From positions 1 to 33,416 of the forward strand of contig RCAB01000605.1 of NCBI GenBank assembly GCA_003640385.1: 33,416 nucleotides of DNA, read 5' to 3'. How positions within the stretch are numbered: position 1 is the first letter of the stretch; each line of letters begins with the position of its first letter. Origin of the DNA: Setaria digitata. Lineage: Eukaryota > Nematoda > Chromadorea > Rhabditida > Setariidae. The translations under genes were made by a program, and so were the position numbers. Positions 1 to 13,047 of the stretch are shown piece after piece. Under the pieces are notes generated by a model, which was given only the letters and a program-made list of their open reading frames with translations, was not told the DNA's origin and made no database searches.

Positions 1-988
1 TTGGATGTTACTATCCTGGAAACGAAAGCGCTCTCGTAAATGTGATTCTGTCCACTTCATCTTATCTTTCTATCCTTAGCTTCTATTAAAATCCTGTTGT
101 AAAGTGCCTGCTATTTGATCAAATAATTTCTAAATCTCTGCTTTATTAATTGGTGCATAAAGTTTTTTATTTCCTTTCCGGAAGTAATTTCTCATAGACA
201 CATCCTTTTTATAAAAGATTATATTTCAAAGTGATTTTCTGCTGAATGGTGAGACTTTCGGAATCGACTGGAAAATTTTTGCTATTTTTTTTTACATTTT
301 ATGCTCTTCAGCGAAATAAGGCTTTTATTTATTTTTTCTTTTTTTCTACAATTATGTGGATTTTTGAAATAGTGAATTTGAAAAAGTGAAAGCTGCTTCC
401 AAAAAGCTGGTTTTATACATATTACAGTTGGTTCTTTTTTTTTTTTTTTTTTTTTTTTCAAGATTCCATCAACAAACATTATTGTCCCATAGAAGGTATG
501 CCTGAGTATGTTTGAAAAAAAAAAATCTTTTTAGTCCTTAAAATTAAAATTTGAGATGGTGGAGTAATATTTTAAATATACAGTCTAACTAGGGAACTTC
601 ACGAGCAGCACTTTTGTTAAGACTTTTTTCCGACTGAACTGCATTTGATAATTTTTTTTTTTTTGCTATAATCAAGAAAAAAGTGAATTTTTGTATACAA
701 TCTTTAGTTGTGTGGTAATGGTTTCTGTTACGTTCCATTTCAGCTCTTAAAATGCTTTAATCCACAGAACTAATATTTGATATAACAATTTGGCATTTCA
801 AATTCATTTCAATTCATTCCATTGAGTGGCAGATTAGCAGAAAATCAATTTGAATTAGTTTGGATAGAAAATTTCGATAAATTTGTTAAATTTTTATCGG
901 TAAACAGATGGAAAAGAAGAATCTAATGCAAATGATAAAATTGATAAATGAAATCTTTTGTCTTTCTCCTTCTTTCTTACTTTCTCTC

Positions 989-1219
989 TCTCTCAAAAAC
1001 TAATGAATCACATAACGGGGAACTTATCGTTTAGCTAAATTAAAAATGGAAAAAAAAAAAAAAAGGAAAAAAGAAATTAGAAAATTGAGTAAACATAGGC
1101 ATGNTCTCTCAAAAACTAATGAATCACATAACGGGAAACTTATCGTTTAGCTAAATTAAAAATGGAAAAAAAAAAAAAAAAGAAAAAAGAAATTAGAAAA
1201 TTGAGTAAACATAGGCATG
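989..1219. repeat. Direct duplication of about 115 bases across an N (1104)
   Basis: 989-1103 and 1105-1219 are near identical. Both begin TCTCTCAAAAACTAATG and end AAACATAGGCATG, differing in short G and A runs. The single N lies exactly at the join, which points to an unmerged overlap or two alleles rather than a genomic repeat. Confidence 0.85.
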
Positions 1220-2020
1220 AAATTTAGGCACCAGTCTCATCCATAAAACAGCTGCACAAAGAATTCAACCATAACGGAAAAAAATAAAAAAATTTGGAAA
1301 AACAATTAGAAAAAAAAAAAAACGATGCAATTTTATGGTTTACAAATTCTATTTTTCCTACTTTTCAATGGTAATAAATTCTAGTCTAGAAGTATGGGTC
1401 AATTCTATTTGGCCAAAAAATAATTCATCATTCTCTGTGAACAGTTTTGCATTTGTCCGGGCCAGCTAGGATTATTGTAAATAAATTCAATGAATGATAG
1501 TGTCGAGAAAAATCGAAAATTAGCAAAAATTATACATACATACCCGAAGTATGTAATATAAAATTTTATAAAGAAATTAATTGTTTCAATACAAATTTTT
1601 CTTCCACCTAATTAAAGTTTTTCGCAATTAGTGGAAATTTTTACTTCTTCTTTCTCTTTTATAGTTTATTACAGAAAAAAGTTATCAGCAACTGTATTGC
1701 AATTAATTTTGTAATGCATTTTTGTTTGAAATGAGAAAGCATTATTATCATCTGCATGATAAGTTATCATTTATTTCATTTTACTCTGTTAAGAAATTTT
1801 TTTCTTTTTTCTTTTTAAATTAGAAAGTGAATAATTATTATTAATCAGTCATTTCATAATGTTTCGACTCGTTAGAAGTTCGTTCTTTCGTTTTTAACAA
1901 ATTTTCAATGGAAATTTCAGTTTTTCTAATTTGTTCTCTTTTCTTACCTCAAAAAATAAAAATAAAAATAAATTGAGGAATATTGCAGTCGATAAATCCG
2001 TATGATAAGTGATGCTTTTC

Positions 2021-2335
2021 TTTACAATCCATTGATAGAAACTAGATTTATATTATTATTAAATTTCTTTCTTTTTTTTTAAATCTTACAATTCTTAAAT
2101 CTATTTCCTATAACATTATATCTTTAGCTTTTTTGTTTTCATTTCTTTTCAGTTTTTGCAAATTCTTTNTTTACAATCCATTGATAGAAACTAGATTTAT
2201 ATTATTATTAAATTTCTTTCTCTTTTTTTTTTTTTTTTTTTTTTAAATCCTACAATTCTTAAATCTATTTCCTATAAGATTATATCTTTAGCTTTTTTGT
2301 TTTCATTTCTTTTCAGTTTTTGCAAATTCTTTTAA
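2021..2335. repeat. Direct duplication of about 150 bases across an N (2169)
   Basis: TTTACAATCCATTGATAGAA starts both copies (2021 and about 2171), and both end near TTTTTGCAAATTCTTT. Copies differ in poly-T length and a few bases. The N is at the junction, so an assembly origin is likely. Confidence 0.85.
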
Positions 2336-3985
2336 ATCACAGCTACCATTCCTCGCGTCCAAGAATACGACTTTTTTTCCTTTTTTCATAAACTTGTCAG
2401 AGAATTCGATTTTTTTTCGTATATAAGGCTTTGCCAAATTGGAATTTTTAAATTAAAACCCGAAAAAAAAAACAAATAGTACTTAAAAAACATTTGGTCT
2501 TGTCCTAATCTGTCGAGACTTAATCCGGCGAGAAAAAAAAATTGAAATGGCACTGATAAGATGGTAAATAGATTCGCTAATAAAATACCTTCATCTTTTT
2601 CTTGCAAAAAAAAAAAGCATTTTGCGTCTCATGGAACTTATATAATGGATTTATAGAAACTAATTTGAGCATTATATTTATATCAATGAAAATATTAAAT
2701 TCTTCGTTTCTATTTTTGTTTTTTTTTTTTCAGAAAATCTATTCAGAATTTACCAAAAATAAGAATGCATATTGAAATGATAAATCTGAAATACAAATAT
2801 AAAACCTGACCGCTTTTCTTCTTTCACATTAAGGTAACTTTTGCTTAAAAATTTAAATGAATCTAGGTGAAAAAAAAAAAGACAATGATATTATAATTAA
2901 GGACAAAATTATTGTCAATGGAATCTACCAATTAGCGCTACCTTGTTGACGTCAAAAAAATGAAACAGTTACGTGAAAAAAAAAAAGAAGGGTTAATAAT
3001 GAATATTTAATATGAGTATGATAAGTATGATGATAAGAAAAAAAGTGTCACCTAGAGCCAGTAAGAAAGACATCATATTTAAATGACAATAGTCAGGTGT
3101 GTATTATCATTCATTTATTTCTCCAATGAATATTAATATTTTTATGAGTTGTAAAAAATAAAAAATAAAAATAAGAAAGTGACATTTCCTTCCTAAAAAT
3201 CAGTTACTGAAATCTTGCAAAAGAAAGCCAAAATTTTCTTTTCCATCACTTTTTTCTCCACAAAAACTCAATCGTCATATATTATTATTATTAATTCAGT
3301 TTCTTTTTGAACCAAAGTTTAATTTTAGTTTATTAAACATTCAAACACTAAAAAAAAAAAAAAAAAAAACACTTTTTTTTAATATTTCAAAAAAATTTTA
3401 CTAAAGAAATAAAGAGCTGATATATGCCAAAAACTGTTCTTTAATTCACTTCTTCATTTTGTTCCTCATTCTAAAATGTGTTCTAAACATTAACAAGTAT
3501 ATATGTGCATTAATATTTTATATATTACTATATATACTGTATACTTGAGAAATATTCTTCTTAGACTACCTCCTGTAATTTATTAAATCAAATCTTTTGA
3601 AATTTAATTTAATAATATAAAAAAGTTTCAAGCTCGAAAAGATGGTCGGAAACGACGTTTTTCCAGCTGTTATCCTTCAACCTTTTTAACGACCATCATT
3701 AAGCCTGTTTATACACAGAAAATAACATTTCACCAAAAAATGATATATTATTGAAGCATTTAAAAGAAATTAAATTCCAGTATACTTAATTTTAATATCT
3801 TATAGACATGTAAATGGTGCCACAAATTATTGCCGTAATAATTTACCAGCTTATTCATTATTCTTTTACAGATAGTGATTGTGACTCCGCAAATAATTAC
3901 ATTATAAAAAAAAAAAAAAGGAAAAGAAAAAATTTAACATGAAACAAATGAAAACGCTCCAGAAGTTAGCATACTTTATACTACA

Positions 3986-4117
3986 AGAATGACTGATAAG
4001 AATATCAGGAAGATTTACCAACAACTAATAAAAGTGCATTAACGGATGTTAAGAATTAATGATAAGCATATCCGGACCATTTATCAACAGCTAATTAAAG
4101 TGCATTAATGGATGTGA
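3986..4117 (+). repeat. Two adjacent diverged copies of a 66-base unit
   Basis: 3986-4051 and 4052-4117 align end to end without gaps. Shared words include AAGTGCATTAA and GGATGT, with about a dozen substitutions. No N is present, so this is an old genomic tandem duplication rather than an assembly effect. Confidence 0.75.
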
Positions 4118-5488
4118 CATACAGGTAGCACAACAGTAGGTAGACCTGATCTAGGTGAAAAAGCTAGCAGCAACATATTGAAACACAGAATAAGCTAGAC
4201 CTGCAAATGATGGAAACAAGATCATTTCTTCCACTATCAATGATCCTTTGCGTTTAATCAAAAGTACATAAGACACAACACACTAGTCGACAATCCTTTG
4301 TACCATATAAATAACATAACATTAGCAGTAATTTCAACTACTGTCCTACAGTGAGTCTCTGCAAACTAACAATGATCATTAAGGCAAAAATCTCTCAATT
4401 TTCTTTTAAATTATTTTATTAAAAAATAAATAAATAAATAAATAAACATGTCCTGAGGCCTCCATTAATTTGCTCTAAGTTTTTATCCTTAGCTGGAGCA
4501 CCTTGCTTTTCTTTTAGAAGTTCTCAAACCTACTTTAACCATACTTTTTTCCTTTCATAGAATAATGCAATGAAAATATAAGAAGTATATATACTACAAT
4601 AAGTTTCAAACAAGATTCTTCTTATTTCAAATTTAAAAATAAATTTCCAAAAAAAAAAAGGAAGATGGTTGGTTACCTATATCATCGTCATAAAAATGAA
4701 CAACAAATAAAACAGAACTTCTCAACATACTAAAACTAAAACATACAAATGAAGAAGTGGACTATATTGCAGTGTACAGTGATGGTCAGCAGTTAAAATT
4801 TGGGGAATAAATATTGAAACAAAGAAGGAAAGCGACTAGTTAAGAAAAATTCATAGTGAAAGAGAACCTGCACCCCACAATTTCAACACAATGTAAAAAC
4901 TATGAATAAGAAAGAGCAGAACCTCATAACATACTAAATTAAACTGTAAAATAGCATTAAGTTTTACCTATAATTATTGTGTGGTTCTATTACCCATACT
5001 GAAATAGACAAAGAGTTTCACTCTTCTTCAATATGTAAGTACTGACTGGTAAATGATGATTAACAACAAAACTCTATAGTCATTTGGAAATTTAAAAAGA
5101 GCATTGACTTCCAGTAGTCTTAAAATTTAATATCACATATTTGTCGTAATTTCTTGCTAAGAAAGGATGTAACGGATTCTAAACAACTAATGAAAGTTCT
5201 TCAAACTGGAACCATCCAATATCTCCTACCTTACCAGTAGAATAAAACCAAAATTTGCAGAAAAAAAAAAATAATAACCAACAACACTACAATGATAAAA
5301 ATAGAGCAAAGTAGAAGAAATATTACCAAAAACATAATCATTAGATATTTTGGGCAATATCCTATATTCTTCAGCTAGTAGTAGTAAGTTTGGATACCTG
5401 AACAAGATGATACTTTTTGACACTCCGTTAAAACAATTCATAAGACAGAACCGTGAAACTTGCTGTTATCCATCATCTTCCTAGAATT

Positions 5489-5494
5489 TTTATT
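5489..5494 (-). promoter_or_regulatory. Candidate poly(A) signal of CCCH gene A
   Basis: AATAAA on the minus strand, about 136 bases past the gene A stop codon. Position is plausible; chance occurrence cannot be excluded. Confidence 0.3.
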
Positions 5495-5629
5495 TTCCTC
5501 TTCTGTAAATTAATACAAAATCCCTATATGACAATTCTTTTTTTTTCCCACTAAACAATGCTACTCTCTAAGTTAAACGTTTTATGCTGCTGGAGTTCGT
5601 ATCAAAAAATAGAATAAATTAGTTAACAC

Positions 5630-8600
5630 TTAAACAAACATATTATTGAGTTGTTCACTAAGTTGACCCAGCACGCTATCATCATCTGCAAGCGAATTAA
5701 GCCCATTCAAAACACTGCTATTCATACGCGATCGAATACTACCACCAAGCGACTCATCTCTATAGCCAGCATCACTAGTACCAGTGAGATTTAAATTCCC
5801 ACTAACACTATGCTGATTATTAATCACCTAAAATGCAACGTCACTGCTATAAATTTTGGAATGGGTTCATAAAACTATCTAATACAAATTCCTGTTTATA
5901 TGAAATTAGATATACTTGATTCTTACTATATTAGAGGGAAAACTTTTACCAGTCAAAACCTAACACCCATTAAGACATTACCATACCTGCCCTTAACTAT
6001 TGCATTAACAATAACATGAACAACCTCAGCGAAATGTCCAGCATTTCTTATTCGGTTCAAATCTGTACTTGGTAAAGAGCAGTAAAAGCTATTCTGCTCT
6101 GGAAATAACAGATGCTTTTCCGGAATAGGCAGCAAATCCGTGCACCTGGTAAAAAAAAAAAACAACAGCGAATTAGCCATAAGGAAAGCGTACGGAAATA
6201 ATGAAAAGGATTATATGGTAACGTTGAAGCTTGCGAAATCAAAGTATAATATATCACCTTGATTTCGTTTGTGCAGCGTTGAAATTACCCAAACGTGAGG
6301 AATCATTTTTGACATTTTCTGCATCTTCTGGTTTTATCTGCAATTCATTTAATTTTACCGAAAACGACAGAGAGATTAAGGACCATCGATACAACCATTA
6401 AGTAATTCATTTTAACAAAATAGGAATAAATCCAAACCTACACCCAAATTAAAAACTAAAAAATAAATACCGCGCTAGCCAGTCCTACACTCGCGAACGA
6501 CCGCTGATGGATAAACTGACAACGGGAACCGTATGGACAGTAATTCCAGATACTAAACTTGTTGCACAACTGAGTCTTGTACTTCGGATGAGCCTGTAAC
6601 ATAAACTACTATAATATCAGTGTCAGTACCCAAATAACATAAGATACTACTGGCTAAAATATTAAGCTTAATTGAACAAAATATAAGATATTAAGAACAC
6701 ATGCCATAACATCATCAGATATTTAAAGAAAAATATCAAAAAACCAATTTCAGCAATATCAGATCCACTTGCGCAACTTTTCCCTCATCATAACAGCAAA
6801 GATAATAAGTTTCTTTTACCTGAGGTGGAAGACGAAGTTCTTTTTCACCATGCGCAAAAACGCACTCCGCGCCATACTCACATTTATTATTTTCCCGAAA
6901 TGCCTTACACAATGATGTCTTGTAAGCCTTTCTTTTGCGACGCTCTGAAATGAAAAACAAAAATAAAAATCATCGATAGCAGTTTGATGGAAATGCTACT
7001 AATAGTAAAAAAACTTTTGCAATTCAATTGCTTTTTTCTTTCCATTGTTCCCTTTCTCCATTATATGCTAAGCAAATCAGAAATCATTCACTGACTCAAC
7101 CTTTTCCCCTTTTCCTTTCTGTTGAAATGACTGAAAAGACCGCAAAAGAAAGACAAGTAATTTACAATCTTAAACATAAAAGTGACCAAACAAAGGCATA
7201 TGATGTTACGGTGACCTTTTCGAGGAAAAAGAGATGACCTTTTCCACATATTTTTCTCACTTTTTCCCTTTCACAGCGCCTCCCCAACAGACGTAAGGAC
7301 TTCGAATTAAACACTACAAAAGTAACGAATTCCTAACTAATCCTAATTTCCCGATTTTTCAACTATTTTCCTTCCAGAATTCAAAGAAAAAAGAAAAGAA
7401 AACAACACTGGAAAATCTATATCTTATCCACTGAGTAATGCACCAAATTCAAATCAATGATAAGATATAAGTCAAATGACTGTAAATACTGCTGAAAAGT
7501 TATGAACCAATCAAGATATCTCATATTTTGATTGATAAAAAAGGAAAAGAGACAAATCTTATTACCATATAGTAATAGCAACTACCTACCTCTTTGCAAT
7601 TTCTCACGCTCTACATCGGTTAACGATTGCCAAAGAGATTTGTGGGATCGCTTTGGTGCTTCATTCTGTCCAGGCAAACCAACTTCGCGTTTCTGAATTG
7701 GTAAAATTGTTGACAATTCAAGAATTTCGATGAAAAGCAACCTATCATGGCTCAATTTAGATCCGGATCATTCATCTAGACTTTGAAGATAACTCAAGAA
7801 ACACTTAACACTGAATGGGTCATGTTATTTCTAAATATTCGATTGAGATCGCTCTACAGCTCCTCTTATCTTCTTCATTTAGTCCTACTATATTAAGCCA
7901 AAAATATGGAGGAAAGAAAAAGAATGTAAAGTTGATTATTTCTTTGTTTTATAGCAGCAAACATTTAACCTATCTACAATTTCTCTATATTCTTCCCACT
8001 GCTTTCCGATAATCTTTCTTATTCATATCATGTTATCACTACTCGAGACAACTCGTTATCAGTAATATACGATTGAGCATTCGAACAATGTGATATGCTC
8101 CTAGTTAGAAGGAAAGATAAATACGCCACAGGGAAATGTTATGATGAAAAATTGCTATTATATATAGAAATGTGATTCATAAGAAAAATTAAGCTATCAA
8201 AAAGGGAAGAGAAGATATTGTCATTAGTAACTATATTACTAGTAAGACGAAATATTGTCATATATCTGATAAGAAATTTAAAAATGAAAAAAAAAAAAAT
8301 TTATTCTTGAAAAAAATAATTAGCCGTTAAATCGCTTCATATGTTAACTATTATTCATTTTTTTGCTATTTGTATTTGATGTAATAAATCTGAAGCGCAA
8401 TAAATTCGCAAAACGAAATTAATTGCATAATGGGAGCCATATATATTTATTTATTTATTCATAGCTGTAAAAACTAGAAAATTTACTTTTTTGCTAGAAA
8501 AATAGAAATATGCAAAATAAAAATAATGAATTACTTCCATCATTTTTGATAATGTTAGATTAGTCGCTGACAAATCGATGTAATTTAGCTTCCCATAGGC

Positions 8601-9343
8601 AACAATATAAATTCTGAAATAATGCAATGAATTAAATAAATGTTATGCTTGCTATCTGCATCAACGATTTGAATGAACGTGTAGGAAAAACACTTCCAAC
8701 AGATCTATAATAAAGTTGGATCAAAAATTTAATTGATATGATATTATTTTTTAGCCTTATTATTTCTCTTATTTGATTGCAGAATCCAATCATTATCATC
8801 TCGAAATGTAGCACTTCATTATAATCAATAACTTATGATTCAATTTCTTTTTTTTTTTTTTTTTTCTTTTTCTTTAAACTAAACAAACAGTATAAGGCGT
8901 ATACAGATGGGAGCATATTTTTCAAATTTTTCATCTTTTCTATTCACTTATTTGCAAAAAAAAAAAAAAAAAAAAAAAAAAAGAATAAACGAAAATCAAT
9001 TACATTTTAAAAAGTAGTATTCGACTAAACTATATTGTATGAAGAGCACTAATTACAATAACTTTTCTCATTAGACATTAAAATAAATGAATAATCATAG
9101 GATCAATTTTATATCTGAAAGCTAATCAAATCAGTTTATTATCAAAAAAAAAAAAAAAACTAATCAAAATTTTAACCTATTTGGTTCGTACTGATTGAAA
9201 TATGCCAGCATGTGTGGTTCTATACCGTATGCCTGATACAGAAATGTTCGTAATTCCAGCGGTACAGGTATCATATTCAATTGTGATAATGTTGTTTCTT
9301 GCCCCACGGAACCATTGTTGGAACGATGCACCACTGCAGCCAT
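5630..9343 (-). CDS. CCCH gene A: tandem CCCH zinc-finger RNA-binding protein (TTP/POS-1 type)
   Basis: Exons in transcript order: 9343-9177, 8613-8535, 7692-7590, 6944-6820, 6593-6471, 6337-6258, 6145-6025, 5827-5630. They join in one frame to about 331 residues. Finger 1 has Cys129, Cys138, Cys144 and His148, preceded by AYKTSLC; finger 2 has Cys168, Cys177, Cys183 and His187, preceded by HPKYKTQLC. Both fit C-X8-C-X5-C-X3-H with the (R/K)YKT lead-in of the TTP/TIS11 family, whose members bind AU-rich 3' UTRs; in nematodes the nearest known group is POS-1/MEX/PIE. Residues 25-72 match the N-terminus of CCCH gene B. The tail (200-331) is polar, Ser/Asn-rich and unrecognised. The ATG at 9343 is chosen because the paralogue starts at the equivalent place. 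The exon 7 donor is uncertain: 6025 and 5998 both keep frame. Introns of 562, 842 and 645 bases interrupt the 5' half and hold nothing I recognise. Confidence 0.85.
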
Positions 9344-9431
9344 TTCGAATTTCTCACACCCTTTTTCTTTCTTCTTCGAAATTATCAAAATGATATGATA
9401 ATCAATAAGGGAGAAAAAAAAAAAAGGAAAT

Positions 9432-9433
9432 CT
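9432..9433 (-). promoter_or_regulatory. Candidate 3' splice acceptor upstream of CCCH gene A start
   Basis: CACTTATTTTTAG on the minus strand lies about 88 bases before the ATG at 9343 and is the best acceptor in the leader region. It may be a spliced-leader site or the end of a 5' UTR intron. Sequence alone cannot decide. Confidence 0.3.
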
Positions 9434-10403
9434 AAAAATAAGTGATAAAAAAGAATTATTTGCCATTTTATAAAGAAAATGCAACAAAGATTGCTGCGTT
9501 ACTGCTATTATCACACAGTAGAAATGATTGAAATTGGGAAAAAAAAAAAAGAATTTTTTTTTTCTTTTTTGACTCATTTCATTTTGATAAGAGAATTAAG
9601 ACTTTTTGATTAGCGAATAATTAAATGCAGATAAGAATGAATATAAATTTTTGATAACTAATTAATTATTTCTCTAGGTAAAATGAAAAGGAATGGAAAC
9701 TAATTAATTCTTCGAAAATGCTTCACCCAACTTAAAATTTAGCATATTACAAAACAATACTCATAAATATTTTTGAAATCTAGTAATGCCTTCAAAATTC
9801 GAGGATATTTCAATGAAATAACTAATACACTTATCATTTTTATTTTAAATTTCAAAATTTTCATCTTTATTTTCCTCTCATCAGTACACTTACCGAGAGA
9901 CATTTCTCATTTAGTAACACAAATATTATCCAAAATGAAAAATCACTATCAATTACTATAGTAATAATAATAATAATTAGCAAGAACAATACAATTATAT
10001 ACCGAAAAAAATCAAAAAAAAAACTATGATTATACGTATAGATAGAAGTATCATCAAGTCTTAGAGAAAATTTTTAATCCTTAATTATCCAATTATTACT
10101 ATAATAAGATGCTGTTTAGTTGTGATGGTTATAAATTTCGCTTATTGTGCCACTCAACAAATTTCATATTTCAGCAACTCATACATCAATTAAGTGTACT
10201 TATGTAATTAGTTTAATTTTGAGTCAGCACAATTAGAAGCATTCCAGAACAGTTAAATTAGCACTACGGGAGCAAATTAATGCAATCAAATTTAAGGTCA
10301 AAATTGACATAACCCAAAGTAACATTATTACTCCAAATGCATCAAAATTAACCAATTATTTTAAATTAAAATCAACATCATATTTCTACAATCACTAAAG
10401 GAT

Positions 10404-10430
10404 TTAGGCTTAGGCTTAGGCTTAGGTTTA
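10404..10430 (+). repeat. Interstitial nematode telomere repeat (TTAGGC)
   Basis: Three perfect TTAGGC units, then TTAGGT and a partial TTA. TTAGGC is the telomere repeat of nematodes, so this is a short interstitial telomeric sequence and supports the nematode assignment. Confidence 0.85.
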
Positions 10431-10440
10431 ATGCAAAAAT

Positions 10441-10652
10441 GACGCATTAGTATAATTAGCTCACGTAACTAAGAAACTGCAGTATTACAATCTCGTGAAA
10501 TCGACGTATTAATATAATCAAGTTAACGTAATCAAGAAGTTGACGCATTAATATAATTAACTGAGGTGGTGGAGAAGTTGACATATTAATGTGTGACGAA
10601 GTTCACATGATCAAAAGTTAATGCATAAATATAATTAGCTAACGTAATGAGC
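10441..10652 (+). repeat. Degenerate 38-40 base tandem repeat beside the TTAGGC tract
   Basis: Related units begin near 10441, 10480 (truncated), 10503, 10542, 10580 and 10620. The shared core is GACGCATTAATATAATTA, followed by a TAACGTAATCAAG-like word. Units are strongly diverged, suggesting an old decayed array. Confidence 0.6.
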
Positions 10653-10743
10653 AACAAACAATAAAAATTAATTTCTTATAATTAGTAGAAAAAGAAAACA
10701 AGAAGAATTACAATCAATAATAATAGAGAATTCTATGATCGCA

Positions 10744-10768
10744 ATCATCATCATCATCATCATCATCA
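10744..10768 (+). repeat. (ATC)8 microsatellite
   Basis: Eight ATC units. Inverted GATGATGATT-type words follow at about 10805-10865, so the region could fold back on itself. Confidence 0.8.
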
Positions 10769-12956
10769 ACCATCCTTTGCTGTATCTTTACCGCTTTCCT
10801 GTTAAATGATGATTGCGATAATCGTAAAACGATAATGGTGAATGATTTATGATGATGATTGGTTGAGGAGTATTTGAAATGAAATAGCATCCATCACACA
10901 AAGAAAATAGCAACGATGATTACGGTAAATTGTCATCTCTATGTGTAAATAATTTGTTGATGAAAATTATCAAACAATGTAATTCTTTAATTTTTTTTTT
11001 TTTATCATTTTCATTCAAAGCTCTAGAGGGGTAATTTCTTTTTTCTCTTCAAAAAACGAAAAAAAAATAAATGTAACTCTGTGTCATTTCCTTACAACTC
11101 TTGACGTTCATTATCGTACACGAATAAATCAATTTTTATTGCTGAAAAAAAAAATAAGCTTATTTGGTTAATTGATATTAATGTTCATTTTTAAAATTAT
11201 CATTTTTAAATAATAATAATAATAATAATCGTTAGGTGAAAATTTTTGATGCCTAAACGAATATCAAATACTCGAGTAGCACAAACATATTTGCTAACGA
11301 AATTAAATACTTAATTAAATTGTGCACTAATTTAAATAACCAGCACTAGATTTTTTTTTTCAACGAATTACAACAAATTAATTCCTTCAAAATTCTTATT
11401 CTTCTCAATAATCACATGCTAGTTTTGAGGTAGAAATTTTTTCGTCTTGTTCCAAATAAATCCCTCAACCAGGAAATTATACATTTCTTGTTTAAATTTC
11501 TGAACTAAAAAAAAATTTAGAAATTAACATAACTGTAATGTAATTAATTCTCTTCTTATGTTACTACATATTATTATCTCCTCATATACACACATCATTG
11601 CTTAATAAACAAAAAAGAGGGGAAATTCGCAATCACTTTCTTAAGCAAATAATTCTTCGAATTCATGTACCCAATCTTGAAAGAGCAGTACCACTTCTAT
11701 TCTATGAAATACTTTTTGGATTTCCATTATAACCAATAATCTTTCATGTAACAGAGAATATATGGTTCGAAATTTTAATTAAGCAAAAGAAAAGAATGGA
11801 AGAAAGAAAAACTGATAGGGAAACTATTAATCGTATAAAAAAAAAAAAAAAAAAAAAAAAGGGTGGATTGTAAAATTCATTTGGGGTGAAAATTCAGAAA
11901 AGAAATTGCTGGATATGATAACAGGAAAAGAAAATAAATGAATAAGCAACAAGCATCAATCTCATCATATAAATGAGAAATAGATTGTTGATAAGATGTA
12001 ATAAAAATTGATAGAGAGATTTGTATTTATTAACTATATTCAGCAATATGATGTATCCTAATTTCAAAGAAAAAAAAAAAAAAATACATAGAAACATGCA
12101 TAAAAATATATATCCAATAATTATGGGATATATTTCAACGAGCATAACAAAACCGTACAGGAAAAAGCATTCTTGTCAAATCAACAAAACCATATGTATA
12201 TATATATAGAACTTACTTTCCTGTTGAATCCTTCTGTAAATGAAAATTAATTTCGGAAATTTAAAACTAATTTTGTTGCTACAAATTTCTCCATCCTTCC
12301 TTTGCATTTGCAGATATAACCATCTAAAATATTTAATATTATCATTTTGGAGATTTGCGAGACTAAAACAAGATAAAATGGTTCCTCAACGAAAATAGAG
12401 ATGATAGGAATAAATTCCATCCTATTAAACATTTATTGCAAATTGTCGAAAAATAGCACATAATTCTCCGTAAGTTTCATATTTTGTTACAGAGGGAAAA
12501 AAAAAGGATATCAGAATAAAATCAAAATGAAACATGAATGACGGAGATGGCATTGCATAAATTATTCCAAAAAAATGAAAAGCTGTAACATATACAGAAT
12601 GAAATACATATATATGGTACCGAAATGGATAAAATGTAGAATGCAACAAATACACCCAAAAATTTACAGCACACACGGGAGATAGAAGAAAACCAACTCA
12701 ATCCACATTACTAAACACAAAAAGTAAACTGCTCACACATGAATGAAGACTAAAACGATGATAGATAGGTGATAATAAACAAACTACATCAAAATTAGGC
12801 CGAAAATATGAAATTTACGACTATATATATATATATATTGGCTTGAATACGTCATAAAAAAGCATGTGACATCTTACAGAAGTCAAAAGTTTTCCCGGAT
12901 TTGCAAGAAAATTAAGGAAAAATATTTTTAGGTCCAATTAAGTATCAGACATGATA

Positions 12957-12962
12957 TTTATT
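12957..12962 (-). promoter_or_regulatory. Candidate poly(A) signal of CCCH gene B
   Basis: AATAAA on the minus strand, about 86 bases past the gene B stop codon. Spacing is normal for a 3' end, but in such AT-rich DNA the hexamer is common by chance. Confidence 0.35.
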
Positions 12963-13047
12963 TTGTGAAAAATCTCTAGTAATAATGTTGATGTAGTTCC
13001 AAAAAAAAAAAAAAAAAAAGAGAAATCCCGAATATCTTCGATGGGCT

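Larger units (their letters stand above)
1..5629. other. AT-rich stretch downstream of CCCH gene A, no gene recognised
   Basis: Contains homopolymer A/T runs, two N-joined duplications (989-1219 and 2021-2335) and a 66-base diverged duplication at 3986-4117. The few open frames are short, low-complexity, and show no domain or splice-consistent partner. The stretch from about 4090 to 5600 is less A/T-monotonous and may include the gene A 3' UTR. Confidence 0.6.
9344..13047. other. Intergenic region between the CCCH paralogues
   Basis: No coding exon recognised. It should hold the gene A promoter and the gene B 3' UTR. It contains the TTAGGC tract, a decayed 38-40 base tandem repeat, an ATC microsatellite and long poly-A runs. 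Open frames at 11894-12145 and 12425-12676 are hydrophobic, A/T-driven and without support. At 3.7 kb the gap is far wider than in a typical nematode operon. Confidence 0.6.

Noticed and set aside
9164..9577. 137-codon minus-strand open frame extending upstream of the CCCH gene A start
   Set aside because: The upstream part is poly-Phe/Lys from A/T runs. Only the part from 9343 matches the paralogue.
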